Both the position numbers and the translations under genes were made by a program. This document shows positions 1-5,697 of a stretch of DNA of 9,260 nucleotides, in pieces. Under the pieces are notes generated by a model. It was not told the origin of the DNA and ran no database searches. It was given only the letters and a program-made list of their open reading frames with translations. Source of the stretch: an uncultured Eubacteriales bacterium (GTDB taxonomy: Bacteria; Bacillota; Clostridia; UMGS1810); NCBI GenBank assembly GCA_900555295.1, contig USKN01000061.1, positions 1 to 9,260 on the forward strand, written 5' to 3'. How positions within the stretch are numbered: the stretch's first letter is position 1; each line of letters starts with the position of its first letter.

Positions 1-93
1 CACTCCAATTTCAGGACCTGCCTGAGTTTGTATCACATAATCGGCACGTCTTGTAATAGCTGAACCTGCTACATTAACTATACCTAAAGTTTT
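1..93 (-). pseudogene. glmS: glmS fragment (glucosamine-fructose-6-phosphate aminotransferase, SIS domain), 5'-truncated
   Basis: Read on the minus strand, the 31 codons from 93 down to 1 contain KTLGIVNVAGS, then RRADYVIQTQAGPEIGV. This matches the well-known GlmS stretch in the first SIS (isomerase) domain, usually seen as lgIvNVvGSsIaReaD followed by HAGPEIGVASTKA. GlmS makes glucosamine-6-phosphate from fructose-6-phosphate and glutamine. The reading frame is open to the window edge, so the downstream part of the gene may continue to the left. The homology stops abruptly at about position 93. Upstream of it there is no GlmS-like SQSGET motif, only DNA that encodes a different gene on the other strand. 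It is therefore a 5'-truncated copy rather than a normal gene start. The identification rests on motif memory over a short stretch but the motif is distinctive. Confidence 0.7.
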
Positions 94-292
94 AGATGTT
101 GTTGTATCAATTCCCGTTATAAAGCAATGCGATAAAATTTTGGGTTGTGTTTTCGGCATTATATGCGGTGTAATTTGGGCTGTACTGTTTGTATATGCCT
201 GCGGTCTTATATCGCTTGTGCCGTCATTTGATTTTATTAACAGTCAGCTCGATACTTCATTTTTTCTTAAAGCTGTTTACAATATTATTTAA
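92..292 (+). pseudogene. CvpA-family membrane protein, 3' end only
   Basis: The frame ending at the TAA at 290-292 encodes about 66 residues. First comes SIPVIKQCDKILGCVFGI, which fits the CvpA-family pattern of a short lead, then D-(R/K)-LG-x-x-x-G and a membrane helix. A hydrophobic segment follows (IICGVIWAVLFVYACGLISL), then a soluble tail ending in LKAVYNII. CvpA-family proteins are small multi-spanning inner-membrane proteins, first linked to colicin V production. Only the last transmembrane helix and tail are present. The expected earlier helices are missing, and the upstream DNA is antisense to the glmS fragment from about position 93. No start codon or RBS belongs to it. I infer a truncated remnant. 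The family call is moderate because it rests on one helix and its flanking motif. Confidence 0.5.
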
Positions 293-434
293 TGAAGATT
301 GCATTTTTTACCGCATATTACATTGAAACCAAACGCGTATAATTGTATTATATAAATATATTTTATAAGGCGGATTACTTTATTGCCTTTATTTGAGGTT
401 TCACAAATGAAATATTAAAAGCGTAAATATTTAA
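293..434. other. AT-rich spacer with no recognisable gene
   Basis: No reading frame longer than about 16 codons with a ribosome binding site is visible on the plus strand. The only structure I see is a weak inverted repeat, AAGGC at 367-371 and GCCTT at 385-389, followed by a short A/T run. It could be a leftover terminator of the cvpA-like gene, but the stem is only five pairs and the T-run is poor. Confidence 0.4.
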
Positions 435-658
435 GACAGCGAATTTTTACTTGAAGACAGACCGCTCCAGCGTGATACAACACTTGATGTGGTATTCAAT
501 CCACGGTAAGGTTTGTCGCAAAGAGATTTAAAATTGTTAAAATAAAAAGCGTGGACAGCGATATTTATTTTAAATCCGTAAAAGCTTGCGCCGATTTTAA
601 AGAACTTGAATATAAGGGCTTTTTTGAGAGTAATGATAAATTGCTTAATAAAATATAG
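435..658 (+). pseudogene. Frameshifted protein remnant, unidentified
   Basis: Two overlapping frames look like parts of one protein. The first runs from 435 to a TAA at 507-509 and reads EFLLEDRPLQRDTTLDVVF. The second is in another frame and runs from about 503 to a TAG at 656-658, with FVAKRFKIVKIKSVDSDIYF followed by KSVKACADFKELEYKGFF. Both have protein-like composition, and the switch point falls exactly where the first ends. That is what a single small indel near 500-510 would produce. There is no start codon with an RBS, so the 5' end is also missing. The DTTLDVVF phrase vaguely recalls the C-terminal OB-like domain of RecJ-type exonucleases, but this is not enough for a name. Confidence 0.4.
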
Positions 659-711
659 AAAACAGGTGTAAGAACCGTACAGTTAAATATGCATACCTTT
701 ATATGAGATTG

Positions 712-720
712 TGTTATAAT
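712..720 (+). promoter_or_regulatory. Possible extended -10 promoter ahead of the repA-type leader
   Basis: TGTTATAAT at 712-720 is a perfect extended -10 element (TGn plus TATAAT). There is no good -35 box at 16-18 bases upstream. A transcript starting near 727 would carry the inverted repeats at 722-770 and the terminator at 907-941 before reaching the small gene at 974. Seen directly: the -10 match. Inferred: that it is used. Confidence 0.35.
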
Positions 721-721
721 A

Positions 722-770
722 GGACAAGAAACCAAGAAACCCAATAACAGCAAGGGTTTGAGGGCTGTCC
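722..770 (+). repeat. Nested and competing inverted repeats in the leader
   Basis: GGACA (722-726) pairs with TGTCC (766-770), and AAACCC (737-742) pairs with GGGTTT (754-759) inside it. A competing pairing is possible between ACAGC (747-751) and GCTGT (764-768), which uses bases from the other fold. Such mutually exclusive stems are typical of attenuators or structured leaders, but they could also mark a recombination site. No function is shown by the sequence. Confidence 0.4.
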
Positions 771-906
771 GTAACAGTTTGATCGGGTTTTAAATTTTAT
801 AAATTACGCAAATAAAAGAATTATATCACGATTGATTACGGCAATAGCGATATGATGTGAGGGCGGTGATAAGTAGTTGAATTTCAAAAACTGAATAGGG
901 TTTTTA

Positions 907-941
907 ACAGATCATATTAAAAATATATGGTCTGTTTTTTT
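907..941 (+). terminator. Rho-independent terminator or attenuator upstream of the small ORF
   Basis: An 11-base stem, ACAGATCATAT (907-917) with ATATGGTCTGT (925-935), has a single G-U wobble and a seven-base loop. It runs directly into seven T residues (935-941). It lies 32 bases upstream of the 974 start codon, with its RBS in between. It may end upstream transcription or act as an attenuator for the following genes. Confidence 0.75.
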
Positions 942-973
942 ATGTAAAAATTTATTTTGAAGGATGGCTGTAT

Positions 974-1141
974 ATGAAAGATAATAAGGATTATTTGCGC
1001 CCGAAATGTAAAACAGGTCAAGATACATATCTGCTTGACAATCGGAATCCGTTTTGTCCATATTTGAGTTTTCACAATGTGGACAACTGTTCTATGTTCA
1101 AGCCTATGAGTAAATCAAATAAAAATGAGAGGAGAGAATGA
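974..1141 (+). CDS. Small cysteine-containing protein upstream of repA, function unknown
   Basis: This 55-codon gene starts at ATG 974 with a good RBS (GAAGGA, 959-964, nine bases upstream) and stops at TGA 1139-1141. The next gene starts four bases later, and that gene's RBS lies inside this one, which is typical translational coupling. The product is hydrophilic, with no signal peptide or membrane helix. Its motifs are LRPKC near residues 8-12, TYLLDNRNPFC at 18-28 and NCSMFKP at 38-44. Cys12, Cys28, Cys39 and His34 could bind a metal. I remember short proteins of this style directly ahead of RepA_N-type replication genes in clostridial integrative elements, but no function is known to me. 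The codons are intact, so it may still be expressed although its partner is broken. Confidence 0.6.
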   Translation: MKDNKDYLRPKCKTGQDTYLLDNRNPFCPYLSFHNVDNCSMFKPMSKSNKNERRE

Positions 1142-1144
1142 GAT

Positions 1145-1240
1145 ATGTCAAAATTAAATTTGGATTATTTTCACGGGAGTAAGGCAGAGCAATTCAGCTT
1201 TTACAGATTGCCAAAGATACTTTTTACAGATGACAGATTT
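1145..1240 (+). pseudogene. Replication initiator RepA_N family, first 32 codons only
   Basis: ATG 1145 has a strong RBS (GGAG at 1131-1134, spacing ten bases). The first 32 residues, containing MSKLNLDYFHGSKAEQFSFY and then RLPKILFTDDRF, match the conserved N-terminus of RepA_N-type replication initiators of Firmicutes plasmids and integrative elements, where the usual text is DYF-G-ae-QFsFYRiPK-LFT-erF. After DDRF the family normally continues into K-lS-eAK-LYG, but here the homology stops at 1240. The frame happens to stay open to 1609, giving a 154-codon ORF. Its last 122 codons are antisense to the GH78-like gene and its promoter, and have no protein-like character. I therefore treat the longer ORF as an accidental fusion. 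The protein would normally bind the element's origin and start replication. This copy cannot. Confidence 0.75.
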
Positions 1241-1246
1241 TTGCCT

Positions 1247-1461
1247 AAACAAATCCTCCGATACCGTCCTTCCGTTTATATAAAAATAGCCTATCTCAAG
1301 TCCGCACATCAGAACCGCTGCCGACTCTATGTTATCATACATTTCAAAGGTTTTTCTGAAAAGCGGCGCATAAGTCTTATCGGTTTTATCAAAATCCGTA
1401 TCGGGTTTGATAAAATATGCCTTATCAAACGGATTGGCTCGATTTTTGTTGAATCATTCAT
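1247..1461 (-). pseudogene. GH78-like alpha-L-rhamnosidase, N-terminal fragment with native start
   Basis: On the minus strand, the frame just right of the repA piece reads NPFDKAYFIKPDTDFDKTDK, then YAPLFRKTFE, then GLEIGYFYINGRTVSEDLF. This fits the N-terminal beta-sandwich of GH78 alpha-L-rhamnosidases (lFRKeFe..., alGl-e-YiNGk-V-edlf). The gene's real 5' end seems present: ATG at 1461, an AAGGGGG RBS at 1470-1476 and a promoter at 1497-1525. The first codons (MNDSTKIE) are in a different frame from the homologous stretch, so an indel lies near 1425-1450. Homology ends at 1247, six bases from the end of the repA piece. The gene is doubly broken and its catalytic domain is absent here. Family assignment is by motif recall and is moderate. 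Confidence 0.55.
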
Positions 1462-1496
1462 TCAAAATTCCCCCTTGTTCCAAAATCCTATACAAT

Positions 1497-1525
1497 ATTT
1501 TATGAAAAACATATCACAACGTCAA
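1497..1525 (-). promoter_or_regulatory. Sigma-A promoter of the broken GH78-like gene
   Basis: On the minus strand TTGACG (1520-1525) is followed after exactly 17 bases by TAAAAT (1497-1502). Transcription would start near 1490, about 30 bases before the ATG at 1461, with the RBS between them. The spacing and position support a real promoter, now reading into a pseudogene and antisense into the repA fragment. Confidence 0.6.
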
Positions 1526-1648
1526 GGGGCACAATGGGGGTATTTGTCGAAAACAACAGTCAAACTTAATCGACTTAATAAACGGGAATATTTAAACAAT
1601 GATTTATAACTCGGAGTAATTAAGCCGCGGCCACCAATGTTACCGCCC

Positions 1649-1677
1649 TTGAAAAATATTTTAAAATATATTATAAT
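1649..1677 (+). promoter_or_regulatory. Sigma-A promoter of the AraC-family gene
   Basis: TTGAAA (1649-1654) and a perfect TATAAT (1672-1677) are separated by exactly 17 bases. The start site would be near 1684, giving a leader of about 25 bases that contains the GGAGG RBS. The divergent promoter at 1497-1525 lies about 120 bases upstream, so the gap between them could hold shared operators. Confidence 0.75.
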
Positions 1678-1708
1678 ATAAAAAAGAAATTTGTTCGGAG
1701 GAATAAAA

Positions 1709-2536
1709 ATGGAGCATACATTCAGTTCGGAATACGTCTCGGATGATTATCTGCATTTAAACAGCTGTGACCGGCAGGTTCTGTACGGAACGGATGTAGG
1801 AAGCTTTCGTCCGAACGGCCGCCGAGACTGGCACATTCTTTATATACACAAAGGCGTATGCTTTATAAATGATGACCCCGATGATTCGGACAGCGAATAT
1901 CCCGTACCGAGCGGAAGTGTTATAATATATCATCCCAAAGAGCCGCAGAGTTATCACTTTAAGGCGGAAATAAAGTCCATTTCGTATTATGCACACTTCA
2001 GCGGAACGGAAAGTGCCAAGCTTTTACGGTCGCTTAATCTGTATGACAAGAGGGTTTATAAAACGGGCACGGATTCAAGAATCGAATCTCTGTTTTCCCG
2101 AATGACAGAGGACTTTCATATGCAAAAGTCTTTTTATCCGCAAATCTGTTCGGGGTATTTGATACAAATACTTTCCGTTATAGCCCGAAATGTCGCCTGT
2201 AACGGTTCGGACATCAGCCCTGCGCTGAACAGCATTATCAAAAATGTTTGCAAAAAAATGTATCTTGAATATAACCTAAACAGACCAATCACCGAATATG
2301 CTAAATTTTGCAATATGAGCGTAAGCCGCTTTATACATCTGTTCACCGCCTCACAGGGGGTCAGCCCGAAAGAATATCTGATAAAACTAAAGATAACAAA
2401 GGCGATAGAATTACTTGAAAACACCGACTTGTCCATAAACGAAATTTCAAAGTGTGTGGGAACGGACAACCAAAACTATTTCTCGAGGTACTTTAAGAAA
2501 TACACCGGTATTTCTCCTCGGAAATATCGCGTATAA
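1709..2536 (+). CDS. AraC-family transcriptional regulator with sugar-binding cupin domain
   Basis: The product is 275 residues. I chose ATG 1709 because GGAGG (1697-1701) sits seven bases upstream; the in-frame TTG at 1691 would lie upstream of that RBS. Residues about 30-110 form the AraC-type arm/cupin domain (DWHILYIHKG, later PSGSVIIYHPKEPQSYHF, YYAHFSG). Residues about 175-275 are the double helix-turn-helix, with PITEYAKFCNMSVSRFIHLF (first HTH) and LSINEISKCVGTDNQNYFSR plus YFKKYTGISPRKYR (second HTH and family signature). Such proteins usually bind a sugar through the cupin and activate catabolic genes. Transcription converges on the nag/GH20 operon and diverges from the broken GH78-like gene. 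Either could be the target. The divergent position favours the rhamnosidase as the original one, but the preserved amino-sugar operon is the only complete candidate left here. Confidence 0.93.
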   Translation: MEHTFSSEYVSDDYLHLNSCDRQVLYGTDVGSFRPNGRRDWHILYIHKGVCFINDDPDDSDSEYPVPSGSVIIYHPKEPQSYHFKAEIKSISYYAHFSGTESAKLLRSLNLYDKRVYKTGTDSRIESLFSRMTEDFHMQKSFYPQICSGYLIQILSVIARNVACNGSDISPALNSIIKNVCKKMYLEYNLNRPITEYAKFCNMSVSRFIHLFTASQGVSPKEYLIKLKITKAIELLENTDLSINEISKCVGTDNQNYFSRYFKKYTGISPRKYRV

Positions 2537-2542
2537 TTTTTA

Positions 2543-2592
2543 AATAATAATGCGGACGCATTATCTGATAAACGTCCACATTATTATTTTTT
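2543..2592. terminator. Bidirectional rho-independent terminator between araC-type gene and GH20
   Basis: AATAATAATG-C-GGACG (2543-2558) pairs with CGTCC-A-CATTATTATT (2573-2588) around a 14-base loop. On the plus strand there is one C-A mismatch and the stem runs into six T residues (2587-2592), so it ends the regulator transcript. On the minus strand the mismatch becomes a U-G wobble, giving an uninterrupted 16-pair stem followed by a U/A-rich stretch. It therefore probably also ends the nagB-nagA-GH20 transcript, 26 bases after its last stop codon. Confidence 0.85.
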
Positions 2593-2617
2593 ATGTCTGC
2601 ATCGGGTCGGCCCATCA

Positions 2618-4504
2618 TTAGAGACGGCTTGCGCTGCAAAGCATTTGATATGTCTGAACACCGGGAACAAGGTCGCCGTCTTTTCCGGTGAAACTCAACC
2701 GTTCTTCCTCAAATTCCTCAATAGATGATATATTTCCGTTCAAATAATCATCTATTCGCGATATTGCCGTATCAATCCGCATAATTGCACCGCCATAACG
2801 TATATCGAGAATTTCCCAGCCTATTGCCTTATACTCGTCAAAGAAATGCCGCCGATGCAGCCGCCGCAGCTCACACATTCGCTCGTATAACAAGGGCAGG
2901 GTGTTATCCCTCTCGTATTTCAGCCCCTCTCTGTCGCCGTCTTTATACAGACGCGTCAATTTTATTCCTAAATACTGTTTTATTTCAATCACCTTTGCAA
3001 GGGCGCTGTAGAATTCAAACATTTTTTTAAACTGAGGATATTTCTTTGCGCTGTTCTCCGTTCTTTTTGCCAGCTCGCCGTAATGCGCCGACATATCAAT
3101 GTCCTTCATATTATTGTCGCAAATGCCGAGCATTATGTCCTGCCACATACATACACGGCTCACCGCCAAATTATCTATGTCCTTTTCGTTATATCCTGAC
3201 ACAAGGTCAAATGCCGAAATATCCTCAAACGCGCTCAATTCCATATTTGTACAAGCATTAAATCGGCTATTTAACTTATCCTCATTTATACAGTCGTCCG
3301 CCGAATACATATGTTCGACAAAGTGAACCAGCGCAGGCAAAACAGCAAATGTACTGCTTTCCCTATGATCGTCACCCCATACCGTCGCAAAAATTTCTTT
3401 TATTCCTTCCTCCTTGCAGACGGCAAGAGCAGGGTCGGTTGTCGCAATCGACTTTTTGAGATGCGCACCGAACGTACTCGGATTTCTGGCACAGCCGGCA
3501 AATATGACATTATCGCATATTATCTTGCTTTCCGTCAAAAAATGTCTGTACGTTTCTTTGTCAAAATGATAATAATCCCAATAGATTATGCTCATACCGT
3601 TCGGCACAAGCCCTTTATCGTCTTTTGTAAAATGTACGCCGTCATCATAATAATCGTTACTCTTTGACTTTCCTCTGAAAAACATATCGTTCCACATCAT
3701 CGGGCGCATATTATATTTTATGAGAATTTCGTTTACACGTTGCAAATGCTCGGCCATAATTTCGGAACTTGTGTGATAGCCGTTCTTTTTGAGATAATTT
3801 CCGAGTCCCAAATCCCACGCCTCGTCAAGTCCTATATGTATCCTCTTTGACCTAAAGCATTTTGACATCGTGTTTATCATCTTGTCAATCAGAGCATAAA
3901 CTTTATCCTCACCGACCATTAATATGTCGGGACGGTCGGATATTGCCGCATACGGCGGACGTTTTATCGCCTCGGTCATATGTCCCAATGTTTGTATGCA
4001 CGGTATAAGCTCTATTCCCAAAGAATACGCATAATCGTCAAGCGCTTTAAAATCGCTGTGGCTGTACCGCGGACGCATATTGCCGAAATACGGCTCGCCG
4101 TCAATTTCATAACAATCCTCGCAATACAACATCATCATATTATAACCCATTGACGCAAGATACAGCATCAACTTTTTGCACGACTCGATATTCATAAGCG
4201 AGCTTGCCTGTGACCCGTCAAACATTGCACCGCAGGTTTCAAACATAACGGGTTCGCGGTATTCAAAATCGGTATTCCCGTGCTGTTTTAAAATCGTAAG
4301 TGCCCTGAACACTTGGTAATCCTTATTCAGATAAAATACAACCTTGTCATCCTTTTTGTAAATTTGGATTTCGGAACTGTCCGTCTTTTCGGTTTTAACT
4401 GTTATATCTGCATTTTCATTAGAAATTTCAAAGCCGTGCAATGCCAAAAAATCTTTCATTGCAAGGCTAAATTTTTCATTCGGGTTTAAAAATTTAATTT
4501 TCAT
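2618..4504 (-). CDS. Intracellular GH20 beta-N-acetylhexosaminidase
   Basis: The product is 628 residues, with ATG 4504 and AGGAG at 4514-4518 nine bases upstream. GH20 enzymes remove terminal beta-linked GlcNAc or GalNAc by substrate-assisted catalysis with an Asp-Glu pair. That pair is in RIHIGLDEAWDLGLGNY (D227, E228), the family's H-x-G-x-D-E motif. Residues 1-80 look like the alpha/beta GH20b-type domain. About 85-410 is the TIM barrel (MFDGSQASS, NMMMLYCEDCYE, IELIPCIQTLGHM, MMWNDMFF, YWDYYHFD, ATVWGDDHRESSTF). The rest is a mostly helical C-terminal region. There is no signal peptide, so it acts in the cytoplasm on imported oligosaccharides. Length and single-domain layout resemble the intracellular streptococcal GH20C group as I remember it. 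It is last in the operon, 17 bases after nagA. Whether GlcNAc or GalNAc is preferred cannot be read from the sequence. Confidence 0.85.
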   Translation of the reverse strand: MKIKFLNPNEKFSLAMKDFLALHGFEISNENADITVKTEKTDSSEIQIYKKDDKVVFYLNKDYQVFRALTILKQHGNTDFEYREPVMFETCGAMFDGSQASSLMNIESCKKLMLYLASMGYNMMMLYCEDCYEIDGEPYFGNMRPRYSHSDFKALDDYAYSLGIELIPCIQTLGHMTEAIKRPPYAAISDRPDILMVGEDKVYALIDKMINTMSKCFRSKRIHIGLDEAWDLGLGNYLKKNGYHTSSEIMAEHLQRVNEILIKYNMRPMMWNDMFFRGKSKSNDYYDDGVHFTKDDKGLVPNGMSIIYWDYYHFDKETYRHFLTESKIICDNVIFAGCARNPSTFGAHLKKSIATTDPALAVCKEEGIKEIFATVWGDDHRESSTFAVLPALVHFVEHMYSADDCINEDKLNSRFNACTNMELSAFEDISAFDLVSGYNEKDIDNLAVSRVCMWQDIMLGICDNNMKDIDMSAHYGELAKRTENSAKKYPQFKKMFEFYSALAKVIEIKQYLGIKLTRLYKDGDREGLKYERDNTLPLLYERMCELRRLHRRHFFDEYKAIGWEILDIRYGGAIMRIDTAISRIDDYLNGNISSIEEFEEERLSFTGKDGDLVPGVQTYQMLCSASRL

Positions 4505-4521
4505 TTTGTTAGTCTCCTATA

Positions 4522-5685
4522 CTAAATTTCTCTGCCGCCCGTAAACACACGCTTTATATCCAAATTCCTGTCGGCAAAAATGATGTCCGCATCCGCACCG
4601 CGGCAGATTACGCCCTTTCGCGATTCGCCTATCACCCTCGCCGGGGTTTTTGACAGCATTTTTGACGCGTCACAGATGCTTATACCACAGGTATTGACCG
4701 CCCATTTGAGCATAACGTCGCTCGTGGCTATGCTGCCGGCAAAAAAGCTCCTGTCTGGCAGCTTTGCCACGCCATCCTCTATGATAACGCGGTTTTCGGG
4801 TAGGATTTCACCGAGCCAGCTCTCGTCCGCATTCGTCCCGGCGGCGCGCATAGCGTCGGATGTTATATTGATTCTGTCCGCGCCCTTGAATTTCAGAGCA
4901 AGCTGTAACACTTCTTTTGCAATATGGTGTCCGTCACCTATCAGCTCTATATCAAAGTCATAGAGATATGCCGCCTCTAAAAGCCCAGCATACACGATTT
5001 GATTAATCTTGCGCACGCTCGGGGTATTCGAATACAAATGCGTCATATGCGTAAAGCCAAGCTCTTTCGCACGCCTTGCATCGGCGCATATTCCGTTCGA
5101 ATGTCCGACCGAAAGCGTTATATTTTTATCCGTCATACGCTTTGACATATACTCGATTCCGTCAAGCTCGGGCGCGGCAGTACACATTCTTATTATATCG
5201 CCGTTATTATCGATAAGCCTGTCGATTTCGTTCTTTGACGGGTTGCGGACAAATGCCGCATTTTGCGCGCCTTTCATCTCATATGATATGTACGGACCCT
5301 CCAGGTGCAATCCGAGCATATTTATTTTTGAACGGCCGCTCACCTTTCTGTAAATATCAAACAGCCTTTCCATCGATTCGATGCTGCACGCAACCGTTGT
5401 CGGCAGGATTGATGTTGTTCCGTGCCTTAAATGTGTTGCAGCTATTTCTGTAAACGCTTGCTCGGTTGCGTCCATAAAATCAAACCCACCGCCGCCGTGC
5501 GCGTGTATCTCAACAAAGCCGGGCATGACATACATCCCCGATGCGTCAATCACTTCTCCGTTTTCGGTCTTTTCCGACGGCGGTAAAATATCGGATATTA
5601 TGCCGTTTTCGATTACCGTTGTTGCCTGGACACACCTGTTCTCTAAAACGACCGTGCCGCCGCTGATAAATTTTCTGTTTGTCAC
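4522..5685 (-). CDS. nagA: N-acetylglucosamine-6-phosphate deacetylase
   Basis: The product is 387 residues starting at GTG 5685. GAGG (5694-5697), eight bases upstream, overlaps the nagB stop. The frame is open further upstream to 5814, but that would overlap nagB by over 100 bases and has no NagA-like residues. The enzyme hydrolyses GlcNAc-6-phosphate to GlcN-6-phosphate and acetate. Its amidohydrolase motifs are in order: GFVEIHAHGGGGFDFMDA (H61, H63), GLHLEGPYIS (metal ligand E129), SVGHSNG (H195), FTHMTHLYSN (H216), IGDGHHI (251-254) and ITSDAMRAAGT, which carries the catalytic Asp277. C-terminal ADADIIFAD is the usual end of the small beta domain. All expected catalytic positions are filled, and length is normal for the family. 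A GalNAc-6-phosphate deacetylase (AgaA-type) is the main alternative. Confidence 0.92.
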   Translation of the reverse strand: MTNRKFISGGTVVLENRCVQATTVIENGIISDILPPSEKTENGEVIDASGMYVMPGFVEIHAHGGGGFDFMDATEQAFTEIAATHLRHGTTSILPTTVACSIESMERLFDIYRKVSGRSKINMLGLHLEGPYISYEMKGAQNAAFVRNPSKNEIDRLIDNNGDIIRMCTAAPELDGIEYMSKRMTDKNITLSVGHSNGICADARRAKELGFTHMTHLYSNTPSVRKINQIVYAGLLEAAYLYDFDIELIGDGHHIAKEVLQLALKFKGADRINITSDAMRAAGTNADESWLGEILPENRVIIEDGVAKLPDRSFFAGSIATSDVMLKWAVNTCGISICDASKMLSKTPARVIGESRKGVICRGADADIIFADRNLDIKRVFTGGREI

Positions 5686-5693
5686 GTCAATTA

Positions 5694-5697
5694 CCTC
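5694..5697 (-). promoter_or_regulatory. Ribosome binding site that sets the nagA start
   Basis: GAGG on the minus strand overlaps the nagB TGA stop (5696-5698) and lies eight bases before GTG 5685. It argues against the longer upstream in-frame starts and implies that nagA translation is coupled to nagB termination. Confidence 0.75.

Noticed and set aside
1..1250. A toxin-antitoxin, retron or other new defence module
   Set aside because: All protein-like stretches here are fragments of known housekeeping or element genes or are too short. No reverse transcriptase, nuclease or toxin motif was seen.
1145..1609. A full 154-residue plus-strand protein
   Set aside because: Only the first 32 codons match RepA_N. 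The remainder is antisense to the GH78-like gene's N-terminus and promoter.
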